A stretch of DNA of 64,000 nucleotides, from the NCBI GenBank assembly GCA_964235705.1, contig CAXSDP010000015.1, positions 4,552 to 68,551 of the forward strand. The letters are read 5' to 3'. The DNA is from RH-AL1 sp964235705 (GTDB lineage Bacteria > Pseudomonadota > Alphaproteobacteria > Rhizobiales > Beijerinckiaceae). Shown here piece after piece: positions 1 to 7,946 of this stretch. The notes under the pieces are model-generated. The model was not told where the DNA came from and did no database searches. It saw only the letters and a list, made by a program, of their open reading frames with translations. The translations under genes were made by a program, and so were the position numbers. Every line of letters begins with the position of its first letter. The first letter of the stretch is position 1.

Positions 1-956
1 ACGTGCTGAAGGCGCGTGTCGCCGGCTCGGGCGGCGGCGACCGGCCGGTGGTGCTGATGGGCCACCGCGACACGGTGTTCCCCCGCGACGAGCCGGCGCG
101 CCGCCCGTTCCGCGTGGCCGGCGGGCGGGCCTACGGGCCGGGCGTCGCCGACATGAAGGCCGGGCTCGTCATGAACGCCTTCGTGCTCGCCGCCTACCAC
201 CGGGCCGGCGGCGCGCCGGTGCCGCTGCTCGGCCTGTTCACCAGCGACGAGGAGATCGGCTCGCCGGCCTGCCGGCCGATCATCGAGGCCACGGCGTGGG
301 GCGCGCGGGCGGTGCTCAACGCCGAGCCGGGCCGACCCACCGGCAACGTCGTCACCGGGCGCAAGGGCGGCGTGTTCATGGGCATGACCATCCACGGCCG
401 CGCCGCCCATTCCGGCGGCAGCTACGCCGAGGGGATCAGCGCCATCGGCGAGCTCGCCCACAAGGTGATCGCGCTGCACGCCCTCACCGACCTCGCGCGC
501 GGCACCACCGTGAACGTCGGGCTGGTGGCGGGCGGGCAGTCGGTGAACACGGTGGCGCCGCTGGCCACCGGCGAAATCGACCTGCGCTACGTCCAACCCG
601 CCGACAGGGCGGAGGCCATGGCGCGCATCGAGGCGATCGTCACCGGTGCCACCGTGCCGGGCACCCACGCGGAGCTGACGATCCAAGGCGAGTTCCTGCC
701 CCTCGTGCAGGACGAGGCGGCGCGCGGGCTGTTCGAGACTTACGCCCGCGTGAGCGCCCGCCTTGGCGCGACCGTGGCGGGCGAGTTCGCCGGCGGCTGC
801 GCGGACTCGGGCTTCACGGCGAGCGTGGGTTGCCCCACGCTCTGCGCGGTGGGGCCGATCGGCGGCCGCGCCCACACGCCCGACGAGTACCTGGAGGTCG
901 CCAGCCTGACGCCGCGCGCGCAGGCGGTGGCCGCGACGATCGCCGCCATCGCCTGA
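1..956 (+). CDS. M20 family metallopeptidase (ArgE/DapE/carboxypeptidase G2-like), 5' end outside window
   Basis: Cytosolic zinc-dependent hydrolase predicted to cleave an N-acyl or peptide bond of an amino acid derivative. The visible frame begins at base 3 and has no convincing start, so the N-terminus lies upstream of the window. Of about 317 visible residues, the M20 metal set is present: GHRDTV (His near 21, Asp 23), VADMKAG (Asp 50), SDEEIGS (Glu 83 catalytic, Glu 84 metal), AEPGRP (Glu 108) and a C-terminal RAHTPDEYLE His. A dimerisation (lid) domain sits between the catalytic halves, as is usual for the family. The protein at 58852-60000 shares its architecture and the PGRP...VVTGR signature, so the two are paralogous in type. 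Amidohydrolases and an amino acid importer downstream suggest catabolism of an N-substituted amino acid. The substrate cannot be read from the sequence. Confidence 0.85.
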   Translation, partial: VLKARVAGSGGGDRPVVLMGHRDTVFPRDEPARRPFRVAGGRAYGPGVADMKAGLVMNAFVLAAYHRAGGAPVPLLGLFTSDEEIGSPACRPIIEATAWGARAVLNAEPGRPTGNVVTGRKGGVFMGMTIHGRAAHSGGSYAEGISAIGELAHKVIALHALTDLARGTTVNVGLVAGGQSVNTVAPLATGEIDLRYVQPADRAEAMARIEAIVTGATVPGTHAELTIQGEFLPLVQDEAARGLFETYARVSARLGATVAGEFAGGCADSGFTASVGCPTLCAVGPIGGRAHTPDEYLEVASLTPRAQAVAATIAAIA

Positions 957-1318
957 GCCGAGCCCCGGCTCGACCGCGCGCGGATGCGGCGATCCGGTCG
1001 AAGGTCGCTCGAACCATGGGCGGGTCGGCGCCGACGCGGTGATTGCGCCGCGCCCGCGCAATGTCGGCCCCTATCATTGACGTGATCCGACTGGCATCAT
1101 CGGGCGTCCGTCGGACCACCTTCGTCATCCCGGGGCTCGGCGCGGCCGAGAACCCGGGAGCCAGGGCCACCGCACGAACGCCGGTGCCACCTGGTGCGGC
1201 ACGATGAGCGGCCCGGTCCCGCCGCCCCCGAGTCCCAGGTTCGCCTGCGGCGCCCGGGATGACGAAGGTGGTCGGACCGCGTCCGTCATGCGGTCCGTTG
1301 CTCTAGCTTGGATAACCA
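957..1318. other. Intergenic region with REP-like palindromes
   Basis: No gene seen. The stretch holds a perfect 21-bp inverted repeat (arms 1114-1134 and 1253-1273, annotated separately) and a further hairpin-forming stretch at about 1129-1157 (CCCGGGGCTCGG...CCGAGAACCCGGG). These resemble the extragenic palindromes common in Methylobacteriaceae-type genomes. Promoter elements for the downstream amidohydrolase could not be placed. Confidence 0.5.
1114..1273. repeat. Perfect 21-bp inverted repeat (REP/BIME-like)
   Basis: The arm at 1114-1134 (GACCACCTTCGTCATCCCGG plus G) is the exact reverse complement of 1253-1273. The 118-bp spacer contains its own CCCGGG-rich hairpin. A related core (TTCGTCATTCCGG) recurs at about 7050, before the racemase-like gene. 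This fits a dispersed extragenic palindromic element better than a terminator. Confidence 0.6.
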
Positions 1319-2815
1319 TTGGCAACCCTCGTCATCAAGAACTGCCGGGTCGTTCGGGGCCGCGACGCCGCCGTGTCGGCCGAACCCTTCGACGTCGAGG
1401 TCGCCGGCGGCCTGATCAAGCGGATCGTCCCGGCCGGCACCGGCGCCGGCGACGGAGCCATCGACGGCACCCGCTGCCTGCTCACGCCGGGCCTCATCAA
1501 CGGCCACCTCCATTCCCACGAGCATTTCCAGAAAGGCCGCTTCGACGGGCTGACGCTCGAATCGTGGATGGGCTTCACCCGGCCGCCCAGGCCGGTGCCG
1601 CTGACGCCGAGGCAGGTGTACCTCCGCACCCTGGTCGGCGCCATCGAGGCGGTGCGCACCGGCACCACGACGGTGGTCGACGACGTGAGCATCGGCCCCG
1701 CCCTCGACCGCGCGCAACTGGCGGCGGTGCACCAGGCCTACGCCGACATCGGCCTGCGCGCGCTGGTCGGCGTCAGCAGCATCGACGTCCCCTTCCCCGA
1801 CACGATCCCCTTCGCCGACGAGGAGTTCGAGCCGACGCTGCTGGCCGAGCTGCGCGCCGTGCCGGTGGCGCGTGCGGAAAACCTGCTGGCCTTGGCCGAC
1901 GAACTCGCCCGCACGCGGCACCCCAAGGCGAACCGCGTCGGCTTCATCGTCGCGCCCTCCGCGCCGCAGCGCTGCGGCGACGATCTCCTGCGCGGGTTCC
2001 GCGCGCTCGCCGACCGCCACGACCTGCCGGTGATGATCCACGTCCAGGAAACCCGCCTCCAAGTCGTGACCGGCCTGCTGCGATCCGGCCAAACCTTCGT
2101 CGAGCACCTCGACGCGCTCGGCTTCCTCCAGCCGGCGACGACGCTGGTCCACGGCGTCTGGCTGACCCCGCGCGAGATCGGCCTGATCGCCCGCGCCGGC
2201 GCCACGGTGCAGCACAACCCTTGGAGCAACCTGCGACTGGGGTCTGGCGTGGCGCCGGTGCGCGCGCTGCTGGACGCCGGGGTCAACGTCAGCCTCGCCA
2301 CCGATGGCTGCTCCTCCACCGACACCTGCAACATGCTGAATTCGCTCGGCCTCGCCGCCGCCCTGCACGGGGTGCGCGGTGGGGAGGACGCCCGCGTGAG
2401 CGCGCGCGAGGCGTTCCGCGCCGGCACGCTCGGCGGCGCTGCGGCGCTCGGGCGGGAGGGCGAGCTCGGCGTGATCGCCGAGGGGGCGATCGCCGACCTC
2501 GTCCTGTACCGGCTGGACGCCGTGCCCTTCGTGCCGGCCGGCGACCTGATCCAGCAGCTCGTCTACGCCGAGCGCGGCGCGTCCGTCGCGGCGAGCCTCG
2601 TCGCCGGCGCCGTGATGTTCGCCGACGGCCGCTTCACCGGCATCGACGAGGCGGCCATCCTCGCCGCCGTCGCGGCCGAGTTCGAGCAGCTGCGTCCCCG
2701 TTACGACGAGGCGGAGGCGTCGGTCGCCCGCATGATCCCCGCCCTGACGCGCATCCAGGCGCGCTGCGCCTGCCACCCGATCGCCGCCGACACCTACGGG
2801 GCGCGGCTCGCGTGA
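1319..2815 (+). CDS. TRZ/ATZ-type amidohydrolase (metal-dependent deaminase/hydrolase)
   Basis: Amidohydrolase-superfamily enzyme of the TRZ/ATZ (chlorohydrolase, MTA/SAH deaminase-like) group, 498 aa, cytosolic. It probably deaminates or hydrolyses a heterocyclic or guanidino substrate. The metal site shows as NGHLHSH (His 63, His 65), a His in MIHVQE (about 240), LVHGVW (about 277) and ATDG (Asp about 327), flanked by the usual small beta-domain halves at the N- and C-termini. The start is TTG at 1319, the first plausible start before the conserved IKNCRVV beta-strand; no strong Shine-Dalgarno is visible. It overlaps the next gene by 4 bp (GTGA), so the two are probably co-translated. It is clearly distinct from the second amidohydrolase at 7947-9275. 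The exact substrate is unknown. Confidence 0.85.
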   Translation: MATLVIKNCRVVRGRDAAVSAEPFDVEVAGGLIKRIVPAGTGAGDGAIDGTRCLLTPGLINGHLHSHEHFQKGRFDGLTLESWMGFTRPPRPVPLTPRQVYLRTLVGAIEAVRTGTTTVVDDVSIGPALDRAQLAAVHQAYADIGLRALVGVSSIDVPFPDTIPFADEEFEPTLLAELRAVPVARAENLLALADELARTRHPKANRVGFIVAPSAPQRCGDDLLRGFRALADRHDLPVMIHVQETRLQVVTGLLRSGQTFVEHLDALGFLQPATTLVHGVWLTPREIGLIARAGATVQHNPWSNLRLGSGVAPVRALLDAGVNVSLATDGCSSTDTCNMLNSLGLAAALHGVRGGEDARVSAREAFRAGTLGGAAALGREGELGVIAEGAIADLVLYRLDAVPFVPAGDLIQQLVYAERGASVAASLVAGAVMFADGRFTGIDEAAILAAVAAEFEQLRPRYDEAEASVARMIPALTRIQARCACHPIAADTYGARLA

Positions 2816-3636
2816 GCGTGCGCTTGGGGATGCTCACGCCCTCGTCCAACACGGTGCTGGAGCCGGTCACCGCCGCGATGCTCGCCGACTTGGCGCCGGC
2901 TGACTTGGCGCCGGCTAACTTGGCCCGGGCTGACTTGGCCCCCGCCGGCGGCGCCTCACCCGACGTTTCCGCCCATTTCGCCCGCTTCCGCGTGACGCGG
3001 ATCGGCCTGGCCGACGCCGACGACGCCCAGTTCGCCCAACCCGCCATCCTCGCCGCCGCCGACCTGCTCGCCGACGCGAAGGTGGACGCCATCGCCTGGA
3101 ACGGCACGTCGGCGTCATGGCTCGGCTTCGAGCGGGACGAGCGGCTCCGCGACGCGATCACGGCCGGCACGGGCATCGCCGCCTGCACGGCGGTGCTGGC
3201 GTTCCGCGACGTGTTCGCCGCCACCGGCGTGCGCCGCGTCGGGCTGGTGACACCCTACACCGGCGACGTGCAGGCCCGCATCGCGGCGAACTGGGGCGCG
3301 GCCGGCTTCCCCTGCGCCGCGGAGCGCCACTTCGGCCTCAGCGACAACTTCTCCTTCGCCACCGTGGACGCGGCGACGATCGCCGACGCGGTCCGCGCGG
3401 TGGCCCCCACCTGCGACGCGGTCGCGATCGTCTGCACCAACCTGAACGGCGCGAGCCTCGCGGCCGACCTGGAGCGCGAGGTGGGACGCCCCGTCTACGA
3501 TTCCATCGCCGTCACGTTGTGGGCGAGCCTGCGGCTCGCCGGCGTCGACGCGCGGCGCCTCGGCCGCTGGGGCGAGCTTTTTCGCTCGGCCGCGCTCAAC
3601 CGGCCATCGCGTACGGGCGTGCCCCCCTCGTCGTGA
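2812..3636 (+). CDS. Asp/Glu racemase superfamily protein, maleate isomerase/arylmalonate decarboxylase-like
   Basis: A 274-aa cytosolic enzyme of the superfamily that includes maleate isomerase, Asp/Glu racemases and arylmalonate decarboxylase. The N-terminal MLTPSSNTVLEP motif is diagnostic. Of the two catalytic cysteine positions, the first is Gly (WNGTSAS, Gly 98) and the second is Cys (VCTN, Cys 208). This Gly/Cys pattern is that of the decarboxylase rather than of two-cysteine isomerases and racemases. The GTG start at 2812 overlaps the stop of the amidohydrolase by 4 bp, giving translational coupling; GTG 2818 is a near alternative. Four tandem 15-bp units encode (D/N)LAPA-type repeats at residues 26-45, which is unusual for the family. 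It probably acts on a dicarboxylate or malonate-like product of the upstream hydrolase. Confidence 0.78.
   Translation: MSVRLGMLTPSSNTVLEPVTAAMLADLAPADLAPANLARADLAPAGGASPDVSAHFARFRVTRIGLADADDAQFAQPAILAAADLLADAKVDAIAWNGTSASWLGFERDERLRDAITAGTGIAACTAVLAFRDVFAATGVRRVGLVTPYTGDVQARIAANWGAAGFPCAAERHFGLSDNFSFATVDAATIADAVRAVAPTCDAVAIVCTNLNGASLAADLEREVGRPVYDSIAVTLWASLRLAGVDARRLGRWGELFRSAALNRPSRTGVPPSS
2887..2946 (+). repeat. Four tandem 15-bp in-frame repeats (DLAPA)
   Basis: Units at 2887-2901, 2902-2916, 2917-2931 and 2932-2946. The first two are identical (GACTTGGCGCCGGCT); the third and fourth diverge by a few bases. Being a multiple of three, they lengthen the protein without a frameshift. Confidence 0.9.
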
Positions 3637-3874
3637 TCGGGACGGGAACGTCCGGGAAGCCGGGCGTGCCCAGCGGGATGGATCCGCCATCGCTACGCAC
3701 GGGTCCGTCCCCGAGTGGGGCGAGGGGCCGGGTTGCCTCGTTCATGGGCAGGCTCGATCATAAGGGACCAAAGTCACGCCATCGTGTACGCATAGCTGCC
3801 TTGTTGCGATGCGATATTGCGCTTCGATGCCCACGGAACGACCTTTGTGCGACGCAACACGAAAGGATGTTCCC

Positions 3875-4156
3875 ATGAAGCTCAAGACCTTCCTCCTGGT
3901 GACCGCCACTGGTCTCGCCACCGTCGCCGCCGTGCCCAGCGTCGCGCAGGTTTACAACCCCAGCATCGCGCAGACCTACGATACGGTCCCCGCGATCGCA
4001 CCGTTCCTGCAGCAGGGCAGCACGATCAACAACGCGGCCATCGCCAACCAGTACGCACCGGGCGACGCCGAGGAACTCGCGCCCGACACGAGGCAGACGG
4101 CCACGGGTGGCCCGTCCGGCGGCTTCGGTCGCGGCGGCGCCGCCGGCGGCAACTGA
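3875..4156 (+). CDS. Small exported protein, unknown function
   Basis: A 93-aa protein with a clear Sec signal peptide: MKLK, a hydrophobic stretch (FLLVTATGLATVAAV), then likely cleavage after PSVAQ. The mature part is short and polar and ends in a Gly-rich tail (GGFGRGGAAGGN). The ATG at 3875 has a good ribosome site, GAAAGGA at 3861-3867. A strong hairpin follows at 4178-4206, so the gene looks monocistronic. No known domain is recognised. It may be a small periplasmic or envelope protein. Confidence 0.7.
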   Translation: MKLKTFLLVTATGLATVAAVPSVAQVYNPSIAQTYDTVPAIAPFLQQGSTINNAAIANQYAPGDAEELAPDTRQTATGGPSGGFGRGGAAGGN

Positions 4157-4177
4157 CCCTGGCCTGACATGCGCCAA

Positions 4178-4206
4178 GGCCCGGTCCCGCCGAAAGGGGC
4201 CGGGCC
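4178..4206 (+). terminator. GC-rich hairpin, probable transcription terminator
   Basis: An 11-bp stem (GGCCCGGTCCC with GGGGCCGGGCC, one G-T pair) closes a 7-nt loop about 21 bp after the stop of the small exported protein. No T-run follows, so it is either an imperfect intrinsic terminator or an mRNA 3'-end stabiliser. Confidence 0.6.
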
Positions 4207-4328
4207 AAGGTGGGTCGGGGTCCGAGGTGGCCCGGCACGACACGTGCAGATGCCTCGCTTCCGCCACGACGGCGCAGGCGACGCTTAGCGGTGACGCCGC
4301 GCCGTCGGGCCATCCGCCGAGGTCCACC

Positions 4329-5180
4329 ATGCCCCCCGCCGCAGTCCTTCATCGCCGCACCGTCGTCCTGGGTGCGGGCGCGGCGGCGCTCGCCGGCACG
4401 CTCAAGCCCGCCGCCGCCATCGCGCCCACCACGCCCGACGACATCAGGAAGGCCGGTGTCCTGCGCGTCGGCTGCGAGGCGGTGCTGCCACCGTTCACCT
4501 TCCGCCAAGGCGGTGCGATCGTCGGTTACGACGTCGACGTGGCCGGGCTCGTCTGCGGGCCGCTCGGCGTCAAGCCGGCCATGGTGGACACCGCCTGGGC
4601 CGGCGTCATCCCCGCGCTCTACGCCGGCCGCTTCGACATCATCATGAGCCAGATGACCTACACCAAGGAGCGGGTGGAGAAGGTCGGCTTCGCGATCCCC
4701 TACGTTGACGCCAGCCTGGCGATGCTGGTGCGGGCGGGCGACGCCGGCACGATCAAGTCGCTCGACGACCTCAAGGGCCGCGCGATCGGCGTGGAACTCG
4801 GCTCGCCCGGCGCCATCGTGCAGAAGCAGCAGGACGACCAGTGGCGCGCCGCCGGGGCCAAGGGCTTCTCGGCGGTGCGCGTCTACGACGACTACCCCGC
4901 CGCCTATCTCGCTTTGGGCCAGGGCTCGGTCGACGGCGTGCTCAACGCCCTGCCGGCGCTCAGCTACCTCCTGAAGGACACGCACGGCCGGTTCGGCATC
5001 GTGCGGGGCATCGGCGCGCCCCGCTGGGCCGGCATCGCCACCCGCAAGGAGAACACGGCGCTGGTCGCCTACCTCGACGACCGGATGCGCGCGTTGGAGG
5101 CGAGCGGCGAACTCGCCGCGCTCCAGGAGAAGTGGTTCGGCGCGAGGATGGACCTGCCCGGCGCCGTGCCGGCGCTGTGA
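4329..5180 (+). CDS. Polar amino acid ABC transporter, periplasmic substrate-binding protein (SBP family 3)
   Basis: A 283-aa extracytoplasmic solute-binding protein (PF00497 type) that captures an amino acid or related small molecule for the permease and ATPase encoded next. The N-terminus has an Arg pair (HRRTVVLG) and a hydrophobic Ala-rich stretch ending near KPAAAIA, so export could be Sec or Tat. Family hallmarks are VLRVGCEAVLPPFTF, IVGYDVDVAG, the MSQMTYTKERVEKVGF hinge region and a C-terminal ALQEKWFG helix. ATG 4329 is chosen because the signal sequence starts there. It sits 21 bp before the permease, so the three genes form one transport operon. The ligand cannot be read from sequence; neighbours suggest a carbamoyl or cyclic amino acid derivative. 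Confidence 0.88.
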   Translation: MPPAAVLHRRTVVLGAGAAALAGTLKPAAAIAPTTPDDIRKAGVLRVGCEAVLPPFTFRQGGAIVGYDVDVAGLVCGPLGVKPAMVDTAWAGVIPALYAGRFDIIMSQMTYTKERVEKVGFAIPYVDASLAMLVRAGDAGTIKSLDDLKGRAIGVELGSPGAIVQKQQDDQWRAAGAKGFSAVRVYDDYPAAYLALGQGSVDGVLNALPALSYLLKDTHGRFGIVRGIGAPRWAGIATRKENTALVAYLDDRMRALEASGELAALQEKWFGARMDLPGAVPAL

Positions 5181-5201
5181 CGCGGCCCCGGGCGTAGGCC
5201 G

Positions 5202-5855
5202 GTGGGGATCGACTGGCCGGTGGTCGTCATGGCCGTGCCCCTGCTGGCGCAGGGCGCGCTGACGACGTTGCAGATCTCGCTCAGCGCGATCGTGCTCGGC
5301 ACGGCGGGCGGCGTGGCGCTCGGCCTGATGGCGCTGGGCGGCTGGTGGCCGGCGCGCTGGTTCGCCCGCGCCGCCGTGGACTTCATCCGGGGCACGCCCC
5401 TGCTGATCCAGATCTTCCTCGTCTTCTTCGCGCTGCCGGTCGTCGGCCTGCGGCTCGGCGAAACGTGGTCGGGCATCGCCGCCCTGTCCATCAACTGCGC
5501 CGGCTACGTCGCCGAGATCGTGCGCGGCACGGTCGGCTCGGTCGAGCGCGGCCAGGCGGAGGCGGCGCAGTCGATCGGCATGACGCGGGGCCAAGTCCTC
5601 GTCTTCATCCTCCTGCCGCAGGCGCTGCGCCCGATGGTGCCGCCCTTGACCAACGAGCTCATCAGCCTCGTCAAGAACTCGTCGCTGCTGTCGGTCATCG
5701 CCGTCTACGAGCTGACGCGGGCGGGCCAAGCGATCATCACGACCACCTTCGACCCCTTCGAGATCTACGCGCTGCTCGCGCTGTACTATTACGCCATCGT
5801 GTCCGTGCTCGCCTACGCGTCGCGGGCGATCGAGCGCCGGCTGCCGGTGTGGTGA
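5202..5855 (+). CDS. Amino acid ABC transporter permease (HisM/GlnP type)
   Basis: A 217-aa inner-membrane permease of a polar amino acid importer with about five transmembrane helices. The cytoplasmic EAA loop is clear at about residues 110-135 (EAAQSIGMTRGQVLVFILLPQ). A conserved FIRGTPLLIQIF segment follows the second helix. The start is GTG at 5202. The stop overlaps the ATPase start by one base (TGATG), indicating coupled translation. It probably acts as a homodimer, since no second permease gene is present. Confidence 0.9.
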   Translation: MGIDWPVVVMAVPLLAQGALTTLQISLSAIVLGTAGGVALGLMALGGWWPARWFARAAVDFIRGTPLLIQIFLVFFALPVVGLRLGETWSGIAALSINCAGYVAEIVRGTVGSVERGQAEAAQSIGMTRGQVLVFILLPQALRPMVPPLTNELISLVKNSSLLSVIAVYELTRAGQAIITTTFDPFEIYALLALYYYAIVSVLAYASRAIERRLPVW

Positions 5856-6694
5856 TGGAGCCCGTCGCAGCGAACACCGTGAAGCCCCTGCTGGAGGTCC
5901 GCGACCTCCGCAAAAACTTCGGCGCGAAGGAGATCGTCCGGGGCGTGTCCTTCGACCTCGCCGAGCGCGAGGTGCTGGCGATGATCGGCCCGTCCGGCTC
6001 GGGCAAGACGACGGTGCTGCGCTGCCTGAACTTCATCGAGGCGCCGAGCGGCGGCACGGTCAGCCTCGCCGGGGAGCGGATGGCGTTCGACGCCGGCGGC
6101 CGCGCGCTGCCGGAGAAGGCGCTGGCGCGGCAGCGGCGCCGCTTCGGCTTCGTGTTCCAACGCTTCAACCTGTTCTCCCACCTCAGCGCGCTCGACAACG
6201 TGGCGATCGGCCCGCGCCGCGTGCTGGGCCTGTCGGCGCGGGACGCGCGCGAGCGGGCGGCGGCGGACCTGGAGCGGGTGTTCCTCGGCGCGCACGGCGA
6301 CAAGCGCCCTTCGCAGCTGTCGGGCGGCCAGCAGCAGCGCGTCGCCATCGCCCGCGCGCTGGCGATGCGCCCGGCGCTCATGCTGTTCGACGAGCCGACC
6401 TCGGCGCTCGATCCCGAACTCGTCAACGAGGTGCTCGACGTGATGCGCCGCCTCGCCCGCGAGGGCATGACGATGATCGTCGTCACCCACGAGATGGCCT
6501 TCGCCCGGCAGGTCGCCGACCGCGTGATGGTGCTGAAGGACGGCGCCATCCTCGAGCAGGGCGCGCCCGGCCAGGTGTTGGGGGCGCCGCGCGAATCCGA
6601 AACCCGGCGGTTCCTCGGCCATGTCCTCGATCGGCAACCGGTCGATGTCGGCCACGGCCGACATCGCGGGACGAGCGACCTCGGCGAACCCTGA
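5855..6694 (+). CDS. Amino acid ABC transporter ATP-binding protein (GlnQ/HisP type)
   Basis: A 279-aa ATPase that powers the importer encoded by the two preceding genes. Walker A GPSGSGKTT, Q-loop, signature LSGGQQQRV, Walker B LMLFDEP followed by TSALD, and the H-loop VTHEM are all intact. Members of this family usually end soon after the RFL motif. Here the reading frame runs on for about 30 residues (VLDRQPVDVGHGRHRG...) into a block of 32-bp repeats that begins at 6681, so the C-terminal tail appears to have been rewritten by repeat DNA. It overlaps the permease by 1 bp. Confidence 0.92.
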   Translation: MEPVAANTVKPLLEVRDLRKNFGAKEIVRGVSFDLAEREVLAMIGPSGSGKTTVLRCLNFIEAPSGGTVSLAGERMAFDAGGRALPEKALARQRRRFGFVFQRFNLFSHLSALDNVAIGPRRVLGLSARDARERAAADLERVFLGAHGDKRPSQLSGGQQQRVAIARALAMRPALMLFDEPTSALDPELVNEVLDVMRRLAREGMTMIVVTHEMAFARQVADRVMVLKDGAILEQGAPGQVLGAPRESETRRFLGHVLDRQPVDVGHGRHRGTSDLGEP

Positions 6695-6804
6695 CACCGG
6701 GCTGTGCCCCTGTCGCCGAACGCTGACACCAGGGTGGGACCATGTCGGCGAACCGCGACCCTGGGGTGTGACCATGTCGGGGTTCGCTGACCCCGATCGC
6801 GATG
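6681..6804. repeat. Tandem array of about four imperfect 32-bp repeats
   Basis: Units at 6681-6712, 6713-6744, 6745-6776 and a diverged, shortened 6777-6804. Each begins TCGSCGAAC-like and ends CCATG or similar. The first unit includes the stop codon region of the ABC ATPase gene. Spacing is continuous with no unique spacers, so this is a minisatellite and not a CRISPR array. Confidence 0.75.
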
Positions 6805-7100
6805 TACGACGCGTCACCGGCGCAGCGCGAGGGTCCTGGCGCCGACGCACGAAGGATCGCCCCGCCGGGCACGGAACGCAAGCCCGCCCGCCCGAGCGCT
6901 TTCGCGCGTTCGCACCGCCAACACGGCGAGGGCGTGTGCGATCGCCCCGCCCGCCGGTCGGCGACGGGCGGCGACACTCGGCGACACTCGGCGACACCTA
7001 GCAACACGGGTCGGGCCGGCGGGACCCGTCGATGTAAGATGGCCGTCCCCTTCGTCATTCCGGCCGCGCCGCCCCGGGACGGCGCGGGGGAGCGCCCACG
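6695..7100. other. Intergenic region between converging genes, rich in repeats
   Basis: No gene seen. Besides most of the 32-bp repeat block, there are three tandem 10-bp units (GGCGACACTC, GGCGACACTC, GGCGACACCT) at 6970-6999. A REP-like palindrome occurs at about 7049-7085 (TTCGTCATTCCGG... CCCCGGGACGGCGCGG). Its position between convergent genes is typical of such elements. Confidence 0.5.
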
Positions 7101-7862
7101 CTAAGTCTCGTGCGAGATCCAGGCGGCGAGCGCCGGCGGCAGCCCGCTCGTCGGCTTCGGCGCGGGCCGCCGGTAGGTGCCGACGGTGGCCTTGCGCGGG
7201 CGCAGCGCCACGATCGCCTCCGCCTGCTTGACCGCCGCCGCCACGCAATCGATCACCGGCACCGGGATGCGGTGGGCCACGCGGCCCGCCAAACCGGCCA
7301 GCGGCGTGCCGGCGAGGAGGATCACGTCCGACCCGTCCTTCTCGATCGCCCGCAGCGCGAGGTCGACGAGCAGGTCCTCCTTCTCGGTCTGCACGTCGCC
7401 GATGGCGGTGAAGCCGCCCTCCAGCGCGTGGATGCCGGCGCAGCGCCCGTCCAGCCCGTGGAAGGCCACGCATTCGCGGTACCAGGGGGTGAGCTGCGTC
7501 GCGAAGGTGACGATGGAGAAGGCGCGGCCCAACATGCAGGCGGTCAGCATCGCGGCTTCCGCCAGCCCGATCACCGGGATCGGGAACAGCTCGCGCGCGC
7601 CCCCCAGGCCGGGATCGCCGAAGGCGGCGATCACCACCGCGTCGTAGCCGGCGTGGCTGGTGTCCGCGCACACGTCGGCCAGCACCTCCAGCACCACCGC
7701 GCCGCTCAGCGTCGCCTCGGCGCGGGTGGCGACGTAGGGCACGCCGCGCGGCGCGGTGAGGGACGTGACGAGCGTCCCCGGCCCCGCCGCCGCCCGCGCG
7801 ACGGCGTCGATGAGGGCGGTGACGCTCTCGGAGGTGTTGGGGTTGAGCAGCAGCAGACGCAT
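7101..7862 (-). CDS. Hydantoin racemase-like Asp/Glu racemase superfamily protein lacking both catalytic cysteines
   Basis: A 253-aa protein of the hydantoin/allantoin racemase group. It begins with the typical MRLLLLNPNTS and contains the conserved FGDPGL, PVIGLAEAA, FSIVTF and PVID..AAAVKQAE blocks. In active members one Cys precedes FGDPG (IACFGDPG) and a second lies in LGCAG. Here these are VIAAFGDPG (Ala 80) and LLAGTPLAG (no Cys at about 184-186). A Cys appears nearby at 206 (VIDC). The protein is therefore either an unusual enzyme or no longer a racemase. The start is ATG 7862 with GGAGG at 7868-7872, five bases away. It is divergent from the amidohydrolase at 7947 and shares a short promoter region with it. 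Confidence 0.75.
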   Translation of the reverse strand: MRLLLLNPNTSESVTALIDAVARAAAGPGTLVTSLTAPRGVPYVATRAEATLSGAVVLEVLADVCADTSHAGYDAVVIAAFGDPGLGGARELFPIPVIGLAEAAMLTACMLGRAFSIVTFATQLTPWYRECVAFHGLDGRCAGIHALEGGFTAIGDVQTEKEDLLVDLALRAIEKDGSDVILLAGTPLAGLAGRVAHRIPVPVIDCVAAAVKQAEAIVALRPRKATVGTYRRPAPKPTSGLPPALAAWISHET

Positions 7863-7946
7863 GGGGGCCTCCGTTCACGGGAACCTGTATAGGACGTGCG
7901 TCGACGGCGGGGGAATGGCCTCCGCCACGCCCCCGCACGGACCCCG

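Noticed and set aside
6681..6804. CRISPR array
   Set aside because: Units are contiguous and imperfect with no unique spacers, there are only four, and no cas genes are in the window.
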